Assembly (NCBI GenBank): GCA_944989445.1
Contig: CALYLW010001196.1
Span: 111,377-175,376 of the forward strand
DNA length: 64,000 nucleotides
Direction: 5' to 3'
Source: Ampullaceana balthica
Lineage: Eukaryota; Mollusca; Gastropoda; Lymnaeidae
How positions within the stretch are numbered: the first letter of the stretch is position 1; each line of letters opens with the position of its first letter. Below are positions 1 through 11,960 of this stretch, in pieces. Both the position numbers and the translations under genes were made by a program. Below the pieces are notes generated by a model. That model made no database searches. It was given only the letters and a program-made list of their open reading frames with translations, and had not been told where the DNA came from.

Positions 1-333
1 CTCAAGATAATATGTAGAATGTTTAGAAGTGATGCCACATGTTTAATAGTTTTTACATATGGATATTATTGAGATGGCATAATAGAAAGTAAATTAATAA
101 ACATAGCATTTCATTTTTATTTGCCCATTCTTTACAGCTTACATTGTCATTTATCATTTTTTCAACTTTGATTTAACTCAGAAAAACTAAAGTACTTGAA
201 TAGTTTTCATTTTTTTTTCCAATACTTACAAAATATTTCTTTTTAAAAAGTATTCGATTAAATAAGCATTTCATGTACATCGATCTATTAAATAAAAGTA
301 TATAAGATAAAGTTAATGTATCAAATATAATCA

Positions 334-338
334 TATAC

Positions 339-424
<86 letters not shown>

Positions 425-460
425 ATATATATATTTATATATATATATATATATACATAT
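334..460. repeat. (TA)n microsatellite
   Basis: Almost pure TA dinucleotides for about 125 bases. It is self-complementary, so it can form a cruciform. It directly abuts the inverted-repeat element to its right. Confidence 0.95.
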
Positions 461-1025
461 ACTGTATATACTCGATCGCAAGCCGACTTTGTTTGGACAA
501 AAGCTAGGGGGAAAAAGTTTGGGGTTGGCTTACAAGAGGGTCATAGGTGATTTCTGCATGGATATTGAATATTGGAGTTATTATTGTAGATCATGAAGGT
601 CATTTTCAACATTCTAAACGGTTCGACTGCTCTACCAGAAGCTGTAATATATTCTTAAACATCTGCACTTACCTTATTTAATCATATTATTTATTTTTGT
701 GAACGTTTTAATGAATTGTTTTACAAATTTTGTTTTAATGTACGCGCTTTCGTCACTGTTTAACAAAGAATTTTGTTTTTAAATACCGGCAACTCTTGCC
801 TCACAAAGAGCACCAAGACAAAGATAGGCAGTACAAAGTAAACATTCATTATGACCGATTTAGCTTGTAGCTTTAAAAAAAAACTGTACCATTTTGTTTA
901 AGCTGTCCTATTATTTTTGGGGGTCGGTTTGTGATCGGGTCATATACTTTTAATACTTTTCTCTTCCTAAAGTGGGGGGGGGGTCGGCTTATGAACGAAC
1001 GGGCTATAGAGCGAGTATATACGGT
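461..1025. mobile_element. Non-autonomous element, family D copy 1 (TATACTCG/ATAAGCCGAC ends)
   Basis: The left end reads CTGTATATACTCGATCG then GCAAGCCGAC. The right end, on the minus strand, reads CCGTATATACTCGCTC then ATAAGCCGACCCC. The ends are imperfect inverted repeats shared with elements at 7.97 and 25.8 kb. There is no coding sequence inside. Superfamily not assigned. Confidence 0.6.
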
Positions 1026-1110
1026 ATATATATACATAAATAAACCATATTAACAATGTTTTTTTGTACAATAAATGAACTTAATCTTAGAATGTTTCAC
1101 TATTTTTGCC

Positions 1111-1245
1111 TGTAATGTTGATGCTGGAGATATAAAGTTCAATCTGCAAACCTCGTGTAATGTTGATGTTGGACATATAAAGTTCAATCTGCAAACTTCG
1201 TGTAATGTTGATGATGTTGGGCATAAAAAGTGTAATGTTGAGTTG
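1111..1245. repeat. 45-bp tandem repeat, three units
   Basis: Units begin at 1111, 1156 and 1201 with TGTAATGTTGATG, plus a partial fourth. It lies just inside the intron after exon 6 of the sushi/EGF gene. Confidence 0.9.
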
Positions 1246-1252
1246 AACCTAC

Positions 1253-1462
1253 CAGGGACACAGTCGGGGACCGTGTAGATGCTCGGTGTCCAAACTCCGC
1301 TTTGGTCGCATGTGTACTGAGGCGAATGTTGTCTTTCAAAGACGTAATTCGGCAGACAAGAGGCAACACAAACCTTATCTCCAGCAACATCTGGCAGACA
1401 GTTCCAGTACCCATATCTGGGACTGTGTGTAACGTTACACAGCTGATCCACCGTCAGATGTG
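1253..1462 (-). CDS. Exon 6: sushi domain 2
   Basis: Acceptor TTTTTTTCATGTGCTCAG, donor GTAGGT, phase 1-1. It encodes a complete six-cysteine sushi domain: LCNV, WNC, KVCVASC, YTCDQSGVW and a closing TVPDC. It is open in one frame, but the apparent start methionine lies in the intron and is not used. The gene should continue to the left. Confidence 0.85.
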
Positions 1463-1935
1463 CTGAGCACATGAAAAAAATTGAGGATCATACTACACGT
1501 GTACAAGAACGGTTGACTCGGTATTATGGAAGTAATAATGAAAATCTGTCACGCTCATCTTCCAGAAATGGAAGCTAAACACCTTAAAAATTATTATTTG
1601 TAAATCCCTTACATTAACTTCACCGTCTTGTTTCCCTCTCTGTCATGCGCGGAAAAACAAAAGTAAAAATGACCCACTTCCCGTTATCCTATCAACTATC
1701 CAGCTGAAATTTTGCACATAGACTTGTGTCTCATAGCAATGCATCGTATCAAAATTTCAGATCGATCGAATGTACCGTAATGAAATTAATGAATTTTTAG
1801 TTTATCTCTATGTAGCATGTCTAGCCGTTTGCTATAGTTGACTTTCACGGGTCACTGGAGGTTCACTCCAGCGGAAGTGACTAAAACGTTTTTTTTAGAA
1901 TTAAAAGTATCAACTTCATGCCAATGCAAACACAA

Positions 1936-2028
<93 letters not shown>

Positions 2029-3849
2029 TAAAAAGCCATGCAAAACATACAAAAAAAAGCTAACATGAAGACACACCTTGTCATAGGTATAAACATACAT
2101 ACAACTCTGTATTCTTTGTCTTGAGTTAATAAACCTGTTTGATGTCCTTAGCAATCAGTTACTTGGACTTTATTGTTTTAATAACTTAGCCACCACTCGG
2201 CTACACATGTAAATGTTTATGCTAGTCTGTCGAGCGGTGCGTATTATAATGAAAATACTTTTATAATGTTTTCCCGATCTGTAAATGTTTATGCTAGTCT
2301 ATCGCGTGGAGCATATTATATTGAACATAATCAATACTTTTAGTTACGTTTCACATAAAAGGGATTGATAGTCAAAAGCTTTGTTTTTACTGGATTTTTA
2401 AAAAAACGGTATTTTCGGTAATTAAAAATTTTTCCGTTCAGTTCCATTCCCATTCAAAAGACTTAACGCTCCATTTGCGAATGTATAATTGCTCCAAATG
2501 ATTCAATCATATCTGAGTAAAGAAGTTGTGTGGAAACTGTAATAAGTCAATTTAATCAATTGGAAATCTTAACTTTGTGTACTGAGTGTGAATCTTTATT
2601 CTTAACTATCTAGCTACATTTCAGCTTTTTTACCATACAAATACATTTTACCTCAATGCAAAATTCAATTATGTACATTCCCGTAAAAAATCTCTGAATT
2701 CATCAAAATGACTAGATTTAATAAACACGAACCACCTAAGCCAATAATCTTGTCTGTATGTGGTAAACAACTGTATTTAATGTCTAGTTATTTACAATCT
2801 ATCACGGTTGGGACAAAGAGACATGACGTTTCATTAAGTGTATCACTACGGACAACATTCAGCGAGGTACTCTTACATTGCAGGTAGCTCGAATAGCAGC
2901 GAACCCTTACCTTTTATACACCAGGGATAGCAGCGAACCCATAAGTTGTATAGGCATGGGATAGCAACGAATCCTTACTTTGTATAGACGTGGGATAGCA
3001 GCGAATCCTTACCTTGTAAACATTGTGGGCCGTAGTAAGGATGGGGGCACAGGCAAAGATTGGGGCCGTCACAAATGCCGCCATTGTAGCACGGAGGCGA
3101 ACAGTCCGCTGAAAGGATGTTAGAAACATGACAGGTCTTTAAACACAGTTTGTGTTCGAGGAGAACTTGAAAAAACGACATGAGAAAGTTAAAAACAAGA
3201 TTTTTAAATATGAAAGAATTTAATTTTAAAAAAAGACACTTGAAGTGAACCAAGCGAACATTTTTTGTGTGGATGCTTTTCGAATTATAACATTATTTTT
3301 TTTAAAAAATATTTATTAAAAAAAAAGTAAATTTTTAAAAATGAATCTTAAAATAATAAAAATATATTTTGCGAATATCTTTGATCTGTCATACTAGCAC
3401 ATTTTATATTTAAATGTAATACTGTAATTGGTAATAAGAGTTCGAAACAAAGCTAAAATTACTGGAGTGTTTACCAACTTTGACATTTGTTTGGCTTGGA
3501 CTTAAAACAAATAAATATATATTCAAATAAAAAATTAAAGCTAGGGTTACTGCACATCAATGTTCCCTTTTTTGCTGCGCGGCTGCGCAGATATCTGCCC
3601 GACACCGTGTAAAATATTGCCCCCAAAAAATGGATGCTGTGCAACTTTGCACACGACTTTTTTTATTTTGCATACGGACCAACGAACCTCGGAGGGAACA
3701 TTGCTGCTCATATCAATAAGAAAGCATTAAAACATGGGGGTTAAAGATTAAAATTGTTTTTTTAATTTAAATGAAATACATTCATATTCAAATATTTATT
3801 TTTTTAGAATTAAAAGTATCAACTTCATGCCAATGCAAATACACACACA

Positions 3850-3882
<33 letters not shown>

Positions 3883-6748
3883 CACCCACACACATACACT
3901 CACACACACTTGCATACAAAGCCATGCAAACATACAAATAAAAACAAACATGTAGACACAACTTGCCACACGTATATACATACATAAACTCTTAAAACAT
4001 ACACACCGCGCATATAAATGTTAATCAAAATTAATTTGTGACGTCATCAATACCCTCATAAAAACTCACGGATGCAGTCGGGAATAACAGGAACGTCATA
4101 AGAGCCGACGGTCACCTCACAGATGGACACGATGTTGTTACCCACTGACATGTCAGCGAATCTGTAGCCCGGATTACACGTGAAAGTACACCATCTTTAG
4201 GGACAAAAAAAAAGAATAAAAGACATATGGCACATTGCTGATTAGACAACAAATATATGTGTTAGACCAAAAGATCAACGATTACAAATATTTTATCACA
4301 CAGTCGATAAAAACTACGATGTCACCTGCGTACTCACATGTGAGCTCTCACCCCAAAAACCAAACATAACCACACAAAAAAGAAATAATTTTTTTAATTA
4401 GGGTTCGTAAATGGTTCATAACACGAAAGAGCCCAATTTTCCATTTCCTAATTATGTATGCGATTGAATTTTGTATTTTTGCTTTTAATTATTTATTTTG
4501 TTCTACACCGGCTTTAATTTAAATTAATTTGAATTTAATGGTTGCAGTCATCCTCTAGGTTTAATTACGGGACAGATGTGTTACAAATGTGCTACCATTT
4601 TAACTTGCACAACTTAGAGAATAATAAGCACAGATATGCATCCAGATGGAGAACATGGGAAATACCCACACACATTAACAATAAGTTCTATTTAAACGCA
4701 CACTACACAACAATAGCGTCTTTGAAAGTGATGTTTTGCAAGTGAATTACGTTAACTTTACATTTCTGATTGCACTGCATCCGAAAACTCGCAGTCAACT
4801 TTTCCTTCCCTGGGGGCAACTGGCGCAGGACATTCTGAAATGTAAATACGCTGTGAGTGTACCTCAATACATTTAGAGGCTTAAGCTTTCTTTTAACTGA
4901 ACAATTTGATCTAAAATATAACTTGTTAAATGCAGTAATAGGGTTAAAGTAACAATTACTAAAAAGAAAACAAGTACGGTAGTTCCAGTAAGTCTACATT
5001 TACTCACTTTCGCTTGATATGCTGTGTTTTGTTAAATCATTTCTGGAAATAAATGTAAACAAAATCTGTCAACATCATATTAAATGGATGATTTAAAAAA
5101 AAATATTTTGAACACATCAAAATAAATTGAAAATGCTTCCCCTTGTATTATAAAAATACTTGCCATTATTAGACTGCATGGAATGAGCAGTGTTTTTAAG
5201 ATGAAATGAGTATCAAACTTTTGTTGTCTATGAGCTAAACGTAGCCACACGACCACCATACCTTAGGCTAGAACTGATTTACCATAATGGCCAAGACTTT
5301 ACACCAAGTAATGCAGAAAAAAATTCAGTTTCAAATTTAAAAAAAATTAAATGTCCATTTAAATATTTATTTTAATCTTTTTTTTGGTGCACTTATGTAG
5401 TGCAATACCCCAGCCTTCGGATGGGGTCACGTGCTGTACAAACATTTCCAACAAATTGTATAAAAACGACACTCTCAATCTTCCTCAACATAGTTTTATG
5501 CATAACATTTCATAGAAATATCTTTGGCGAGTAACAATTATGCTTGCGAATGCAGTCGTCTAAACATTACGTTTAACATTCGTGTTATTTAAAGTGTTAT
5601 GTAGATTGTTATTAGTTGCTGGGGCAGACAGAAAAACAATCAAACATCTTACCCAGGAATACGACATTTATGTGTGTTATGTTTAAACGGAGTTTGACCC
5701 TTTCTCAGCTAGCATTTATAGTTAGACTAGCAAAATGCCATCGCTTTGCAGCGGAAAATTAGGATTTTAGTTAGCGTTGAGAACCCGCGTAACACCAATT
5801 CAAAACACATATTGGTTTCAATCTGGATCATGATGGATATACTTGTTTGTCAATATTTTTCAAGGTCATATAAAATAGAATTGGGGATAAAATGACATTA
5901 AGTGAGTGAGGACTTTGCCTTTTATTAGTTTAGATTCATAACAAAAATAAAAGGTGTATGTTCAGCGACAGAAATAAATTAGCCCTTAAATAGTACTGGA
6001 GTTGAAAATAGATTGGGGTCTATGTGGCATCTATATATATTCTATGTATGCTGCAATGGAAGAGACTAACTTTAAACAATCAACTTTTCTCCTTCTATAC
6101 AGAAGTTCATCACAGCCATATTTCATAAACAGAATCTACAAGTTCAGTTTGATACAGAAAAGATGTAATTTAGATTGTTATATCCAGTGGTTACGTTAAC
6201 TAGAACACAATCGACTCAATCCTCTTGCTGAAATTAAACATAATTTAATTCTTGAAATACAAAATACACAAACAAATTGTGCAATGAGAACAATAAATTT
6301 GAGCTTTATTTTTAGACTGACACTCGGAAACATGTATAACAAGGAGATCTATTTAAAATTAATGACCTGTAAAAACTGATACCGGAAATGCGTCAGTCCG
6401 ATGACAATAATACAAATAAAACAATGAACATCCGACAACTTTGCGTTCTTTTGTTGATATAGTGATCAGAACAGAATTTTGTGGAATCCTTTAGTACAGG
6501 GCGCAACGTAGTATATGTCAAAAATCTTCGTCCTTGCTAAAGAAGTACACAAGTTCTCTGCACCCCAAAGCTGGTGTTGAGAAATTTAACTCTGGGTGCC
6601 TCTGAAATGTAGCTGCAGTAATATAATATGCAAATAACATATACTTACATAACAAGATGAACAACCGCAATCATTACCTGAACCCATGGTAAGCTGTAAC
6701 CAGCGTTATGTAAGCGGTTATTATCACAGTCAATGACTTGAAACACAT
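1253..6748 (-). CDS. Secreted sushi/EGF multidomain protein, 5' part of gene (six exons, partial)
   Basis: Spliced gene read on the minus strand; it continues past the left edge. Exons: 6678-6748, 5008-5042, 4762-4834, 4070-4194, 3013-3108 and 1253-1462. Every intron has GT and AG ends and every junction keeps frame (phases 2, 1, 2, 1, 1), giving about 205 residues without a stop. Domain order: a 23-residue hydrophobic leader starting MCFKSLTV, a short linker, a sushi (CCP) domain with six cysteines starting CPAPVAPREG and ending PDC, an EGF domain with spacing C-x3-C-x5-C-x5-C-x-C-x8-C, then a second six-cysteine sushi domain ending TVPDC. Six-cysteine sushi domains next to EGF are known from selectin-type and SVEP1-type extracellular proteins, so a secreted or surface adhesion or recognition role is inferred. 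The phase agreement is the main support. The orthologue and the C-terminal half are unknown. Introns carry several mobile elements. Confidence 0.85.
1601..2395. mobile_element. Miniature element, family A copy 1
   Basis: It begins TAAATCCCTTACATTAACTTC and ends AAAGGGATTGATAGTCAAAAG then a TTTTTAC stretch. Between them are the conserved blocks AAATTTCAGATCGATCGAATG and TACCGTAATGAAATTAATG, shared with copies at 12.3-13.9, 24.0 and 43.5 kb. It lies in intron 5 of the sushi/EGF gene and contains a (CA)n repeat block. Confidence 0.75.
1896..2110. repeat. (CA)n block with conserved flanks, copy 1
   Basis: A perfect CA run at about 1945-2023 is flanked by AGAATTAAAAGTATCAACTTC and CTTGCATAAAAAGCCATGC. 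The same flanks border a shorter CA run at 3.8-3.99 kb. The repeat is therefore a duplicated unit, not two independent microsatellites. Confidence 0.85.
2893..3022. repeat. 34-bp tandem repeat containing the exon 5 splice donor
   Basis: ATAGCA(G/A)CGAA marks units at 2893, 2927, 2961 and 2995, exactly 34 bases apart. The minus-strand donor GTAAGG of exon 5 is in the last unit. Copies of it persist at 2909-2910 and 2977-2978, and one is lost at 2943. Confidence 0.85.
3013..3108 (-). CDS. Exon 5: EGF-like domain
   Basis: Acceptor CATCCTTTCAG, donor GTAAGG. This phase 1-1 exon encodes one complete EGF domain: CSPPC, YNGGIC, CLCPHPYYGPQC, with canonical spacing. Single EGF domains on symmetric phase-1 exons are typical of shuffled extracellular genes. 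The donor lies in the last unit of a 34-bp tandem repeat that extends into the intron. Confidence 0.9.
3802..3990. repeat. (CA)n block with conserved flanks, copy 2
   Basis: Same flanks as copy 1 in the same orientation (AGAATTAAAAGTATCAACTTC, CTTGCATACAAAGCCATGC), with an interrupted CA run at 3839-3910. It lies in intron 4 of the sushi/EGF gene. Confidence 0.85.
4070..4194 (-). CDS. Exon 4: second half of sushi domain 1
   Basis: The acceptor follows a long pyrimidine tract (TTCTTTTTTTTTGTCCCTAAAG); the donor is GTGAGT. It carries WCTFTCNPGYRF, the usual sushi cysteine pair and Gly-Tyr, then SIC and the closing PDC. Splitting a sushi domain over two exons is common. It ends with one base, which with exon 5 makes a proline codon. 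Confidence 0.85.
4762..4834 (-). CDS. Exon 3: first half of sushi domain 1
   Basis: Acceptor TTTACATTTCAG, donor GTAAAG. It encodes the opening CPAP motif and the second cysteine (VDCEF), ending with two bases of an isoleucine codon completed by exon 4. A stop lies just past the donor in the same frame, so splicing is required. Confidence 0.8.
5008..5042 (-). CDS. Exon 2: short linker
   Basis: A 35-base exon. The acceptor is a pyrimidine-rich TTTATTTCCAG and the donor is GTGAGT. It completes an arginine codon, adds eleven residues (NDLTKHSISSE), and leaves one base for exon 3. Its frame is the only one that joins both neighbours, which supports it despite its small size. Confidence 0.7.
6678..6748 (-). 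CDS. Exon 1: start codon and signal peptide
   Basis: ATG at 6746-6748 with A at -3. Twenty-three codons give a short polar start (MCFK), then a hydrophobic core (SLTVIITAYITLVTA). A signal-peptidase site is likely after VTA. The exon ends with two bases before the donor AG/GTAATG, so the last codon is completed by exon 2. The 5' untranslated limit was not identified. Confidence 0.75.
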
Positions 6749-7969
6749 GATGCTGAGTTGTCTACCCTATTCTGAAAACTGTGTTTAAAACCAAGTCTTT
6801 TAGACCGACGTTTCTAATAATATCTCATTTCCTTTCGTCTGGGTGACATCTGTCATTCTTCCCTCGGCTATCTGTTCAATAAACTTAGAGTCATAATTTC
6901 GACCAAAGTTGACCTAATAAATAATGCCATGGTTCTCTTACAAGAGGCTGAACATTACAACAGAAAGAAAAAAAAACAACTTTTACTAGATATTTCTTGG
7001 TGTAATTTTTACTGATCGTTTAGTCAATGAATTTTCTCGATTTACTGTGTCAGCAAACACAAGATTTGAACTGGAGCACATTTGTTTTCACCTTGAAGTT
7101 TTTAAAAATAATTTTAAAAACAATTTTTCCTGTTTTTGTTTGCTAGTTAAAAGTTTGTGCCTTTGTTTTATTCAAAATTATTTCCCAATGTGAAATAGAT
7201 ATTCGTAAAACAAAATTAATAATAAATTTCTGTTTTGATTTTATGCATTGTTTATTTCTTATCTTAGTTTAAACAGTAGATTTAACAAAGGCCACGGACA
7301 AAAGACAATTTTTCAAAAGTGTCATCTAAAAAGTTAGGAGACATTTCATTTAAAGACTAATTAACCAATCGGACCAAATCGTAGCAATGTACAGAACATA
7401 TAGCATCATAGAACTTTACAACATCAACAAGAGCTGTTGGAGTTATTAGTGAATTAATTTTTTTTAAACGTTCATGATTATTTTTAGATCTTGTCTGTTG
7501 ATTTCTTATTCTTATTCACCTAAACTGTGTTGAAGAAATGCATCAAGAAAATGGTGCCAGAGACAAGACAACAATTAGAGCTAAGGACAAGAGAACTTCC
7601 TCGATGTTATCTAAATATTCAAGTCAACACAAACCAGTTTTAAATACATTTCTTATCTAATTGAAGAAAAAATGTGCATAACTTTTCATGATTGCCTATT
7701 TTCGTTGCTTCTTTTGGTATATTTTATAAGTTTTGAAGCATTGAGACTTTGAAATCGTTGGAAGACGAGATTCAGTAAATATATATATATGTAGCTATAA
7801 ATAAACATGACGCGATGGCACTGAGAGAAATAATGCATGGCTTGTAATTTATCAAATTCACTTTTATATTAACATTCTTACCACATCGTGTTTCAGACTT
7901 CGTAAAAAATATCGCGTCTTCAGGTTCTCAACACATACTTTGTGTTTTAAAAAAAATGTATTTAGCGAA
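6749..7969. other. Upstream region of the sushi/EGF gene, AT-rich, no gene seen
   Basis: This stretch lies before exon 1 on the minus strand and must hold its promoter and 5' untranslated sequence. I see no convincing TATA box or initiator, no long ORF and no recognisable mobile element. Runs of A and T are frequent. Confidence 0.4.
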
Positions 7970-8172
7970 TATACTCGAGTATAAGACGACCCCACCCCCC
8001 AAATTTGAGATTTGAAAAGTGGCATTTTAAGATTCATTCATGTATTTATTTATGACATTTATCGTGTTACTGAATTTTTTTTAAAATCACTTATGCGAGT
8101 ATAAGTCGACCCCCTGATTTTGGCCTCGCAATTATGAAAAAAAATCTCGTCTTATACACGAGTATATACGGT
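7970..8172. mobile_element. Miniature element, family D copy 2
   Basis: Left end GAATATACTCGAGTATAAGACGA; right end on the minus strand CCGTATATACTCGTGTATAAG then ACGAG. Each is followed inward by a C-rich or T-rich block. An internal GAGTATAAGTCGACCCCC repeats the end motif. About 200 bases, non-coding. Confidence 0.75.
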
Positions 8173-8174
8173 TA

Positions 8175-11100
8175 ACAACCAAAAAATAATAATAAAATAA
8201 AGTAAAAATAATAATAATAATATTTATAATAAATTAAAATAAAATAAAAAATTGAATTTATTATGAAACATGCTTTTAAAAACGATTTTAGAAAACCCTT
8301 ACAGAATAGGACGGCGAAATAATAAGTCCATAAATAGAGCTTTAATTTATTGTTGTGATCACACAATTCGTTTGTGTACTGTATTCCGTATTTTAGAAAC
8401 CCGGCAGAGAATCGGAGCTGGGCTAAGATCTTTGTTCGTATTGTCGTAGAGTTGTAGAGAACAAAATTAACACACGACTTGAGAATAGTTTAAATACAAT
8501 TATATTTTTGCATTGGTTTTGCGTATTCTAAAATGTCAATTTCAAAGATATTCTGATTTAATTCTAGTTAGTACCTTATGGCCTTACCATTTTAAATTTG
8601 GAGGACATATTTTTTCTTGTCAAAAAGGAATTAAAGTAAATGTTTCAAATGGAAACTTAATGGCAGGCCATCAGTGTTGTGAAAATTGCTGGTTCCGCTG
8701 TCTCGGATTTAATTGCTGTTAAAATTTGGGTCGAGGGGCGGCTCTTATTTTGTCTTTAAGTCCTCAGTTGTTTCCCTTCTATCTTAACAGCTGACGTCTT
8801 CCTCTATGACGTATTGCCAGTAAGCAATATAACGACCATGGGCTGGCCGGAAGTAAAGCGAGATCCCCAGATATGAGCGGATAAACCAAGACGCTCGTCG
8901 TTCAGTAATGGATTAGGGAAAGAGCACTTCAATTTGTAGAAACTAAATAATTTTTAAATACCTGATTGCGAATTTTATGAAAATGTCTCATTTCACTTTT
9001 TAAAAGTAAGGATGTCTTGAGAGACGTAGAGACACAGATATTAGCTTAAGAACCAAAATTATTACTAAAGAAAGAAATAAACGTTTCAGACAAGAGAATA
9101 TTTTGGTAACAACAAGTGAAGTTTTGCCGAGGAAACAAGGCAGAGCTCAGAGAACAGCAATATTGTGGAACTAAAGGCTTGACCTAGCACTGAAGTAATT
9201 ACTCGACTCGGTAATCGGATTAGTTGTTCCCCAAGGCGTGGAACAACTGAAACCTTAATAAGACACACTGCCAACGGATGCGTGATGGCCATTTCGATTA
9301 CATCATGGTCATCGATTACAACAGACGATTACTTTTTTGAGAAAGCAAAAATCAAAGTTTTAAAATCAAATACTGAAGGAATGTATATATCGAAAACAAT
9401 AGCTCGGAGAATGAATAGAAACGATCGTATTGTTTTGGACAACACTCTGCTTATAAAGGAACCTCAAAAAAGTGTGCTTGTAAGCAGCAAGAGAAAGTCT
9501 TTCAAACTTCTGAATACAGATCCTCATTGAAACATTCTCACTTGCTATTACAGTAGCTAAATGAGAATACACTTTAAATGTCTTTTCAAAAGCACAAGGC
9601 TTTAATACTAGCTAATTTACCCGTCGTTATCTTGGGTTGAACTCGGAAATAAACTTCGACAGCCATTTACTTAAAATAAAAATTTAGAACACATGAAAAT
9701 ATTTATTTAATGTTTAGAAGTGAAAATATAAAACTGCTGCCATAAAAACATGTTCACAATGGCTTGTAAACGTCTCATTCTCACACACCGATTGAATTGA
9801 ATTTGTGAACATTTATCTTTCGTGTGACATAAACAGTCTTCGTCTTTGAATCTTTGTCTGCTTTTGTGAAGTGTGCCATTGGGTTTCAAAGTTCTGCGCA
9901 CCAAAATAAGTGGTGATAGGTGCACGCCTCGCCCAATCGGGCTATGCATATTGAAATCACTTCAAGGTACACTTTTTATGATACTCGTACAGTACAGTTT
10001 TTGCTTCTTCTACCAAACTGCGTCAGGACTAGAACTGGCATCTTCAGATTCAATATTACTTCAATCATATAAACGGGTCTAGATGTGTGAAAACACGCAT
10101 TTTTATAAGTGGGATTGTGTTACAATCTCACATAGTGACATTTCAACTCGAACAAAAATATCCAATAAAATAAGAACGCTCCAAAGTGGGTTCCTGTTCA
10201 CATTGGGATCCTTTGAAAAATAATCTTTAAAAGTTTTCTAGTTCCAGTTTACCATTCAAAGTGAAAGATATAAATAATCTACTTAATTGCATGCCTTTAT
10301 ATCTGGACCATCCCGGTGCACATCTCGTCCGTTTATCGATTATTGGGGCCTCGACCTGGCAGTTAACCAGTTTACTGAGTCTATTTATTGACATGACTCC
10401 ATGGATGTCAGTTTATTTTGCAGTGAATACATTTAAAATGTTTATAACGGAAATGTCATTAAAATCATATCATCGACAGATATTTAACAATCGATAAGTC
10501 ATAGATATAAATGTATTTAAAAGGAGTGTCTTGAGATATTTTCAAAAAGAAAAATATCAGTGCTATGACTTCCTTGTATAACCTAGAATCTAGAACATTT
10601 ATTTCCGCATATTTAACAACACCTTCAAAACTTAAATTAAAAGTGATTCAATAATTAGATCATGTAATTTTGCATTAAAATGAACTGAAACTTCATATAA
10701 ATTTCATCTCGGTAAAAAAATTGAAATATATCCATACTGATGTAAGAGCTAATTCGATAATGACATGTTGTGACATTGTTTCTATATAAGTAAAAGGAAA
10801 TTAGTTCTAAACTGTACAATATGTTGATCCTTATTAATAGAGTGTGCCACACTTCAAAGAGAAGTTTTCGGAAAATCCTTAAATTGTAACCTGCAATCGA
10901 TTCAACATTCGATATAAACATTGGTACTCGATAGCTGTTCCCAAAAAATGCAATCACCCATCCAAATATCTCCGAAGATATCTATCAATGATAAAAAAAG
11001 TAAAAAGTATTCAATTTAAATATAATTTGATTAATAACCCAACCGCAAACATCATTCCATTCATTAAAAAAATTTAACAGTTTGAAAAAAAGTAAGTACA

Positions 11101-11185
11101 CATTTTTAGAGTTTGCAAGAATATCTTAACTACTTGTTATACAGTTGTCATGAGAGCTCCTCTCAGACACTTCACACGTACCTTA
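8175..11185. other. Unique AT-rich sequence, no supported gene
   Basis: Contains an A/T simple stretch near 8190-8260. The longest ORFs (up to about 100 codons at 9.3, 9.9, 10.3 and 10.7 kb) show no recognisable domain, and their composition matches background. A tiny exon-like piece at about 8791-8819 sits between TCTTAACAG and GTAAGC but cannot be joined to anything. Confidence 0.4.
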
Positions 11186-11189
11186 ACAC

Positions 11190-11960
11190 AGAAGGTGGGA
11201 CTAGGGAAGAAAGATGTCACGTGGGTCTAGGGAGCAAATGTCTCAGATGGGACTAGGGCAACAGCGATGTCAGATGGGACAAGGGACCAATGACGTCAGG
11301 TGGGACAAGGAAGCAATGACGTCAGGTGGGACTAGGGAGCAATGATGTCAGGTGGAACTAGGGAACAAAGATGTCAGGTGGAACTAGGGAACAAAGATGT
11401 CAGGTGGGACTAGGGAGCAATGATGTCAGGTGGGACTAGGGAGCAATGATGTCAGATGGGACTAGGGAGCAATGATGTCAGGTGGGACTAGGGAACAAAG
11501 ATGTCAGGTGGGACTAGGGAGCAATGATGTCAGGTGGAACTAGGGAGCAATGATGTCAGGTGGAACTAGGGAGCAATGATGTCAGGTGGAACTAGGGAGC
11601 AATGATGTCAGGTGGGACTAGGGAGCAATGATGTCAGGTGGGACTAGGGAGCAATGATGTCAGGTGGGACTAGGGAGCAATGATGTCAGGTGGGACTAGG
11701 GAGCAATGATGTCAGGTGGGACTAGGGAGCAATGATGTCAGGTGGGACTAGGGAACAATGAAGTCAGGTGGGACTAGGGAGCAATGATGTCAGGTGGGAC
11801 TAGGGAGCAATGATGTCAGGTGGGACTAGGGAGCAATGAGTCAGGTGGACTAGGGACAAAGATGTCAGGTGGGACTAGGGAGCAATGACGTCAGGTGGAA
11901 CTAGGGAACAAAGATGTCTGATAGGACTAGGGATAAAAGATGTCAGATGGGACTAGGGAA
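11190..11960. repeat. 26-bp minisatellite, about 29 units
   Basis: The unit is close to GGTGGGACTAGGGAGCAATG followed by ATGTCA. Central units are nearly identical and the ends are degenerate. Several units carry TGACGTCA, a perfect CRE/CREB palindrome, in place of TGATGTCA, as expected from CpG decay of an original TGACGTCA. Confidence 0.95.

Noticed and set aside
1852..2154. Poly-Cys/Val and Thr/His ORFs
   Set aside because: Translations of the (CA)n microsatellite.
8791..8819. Mini-exon between TCTTAACAG and GTAAGC
   Set aside because: Only ~29 bases with no neighbouring exon in a compatible phase.
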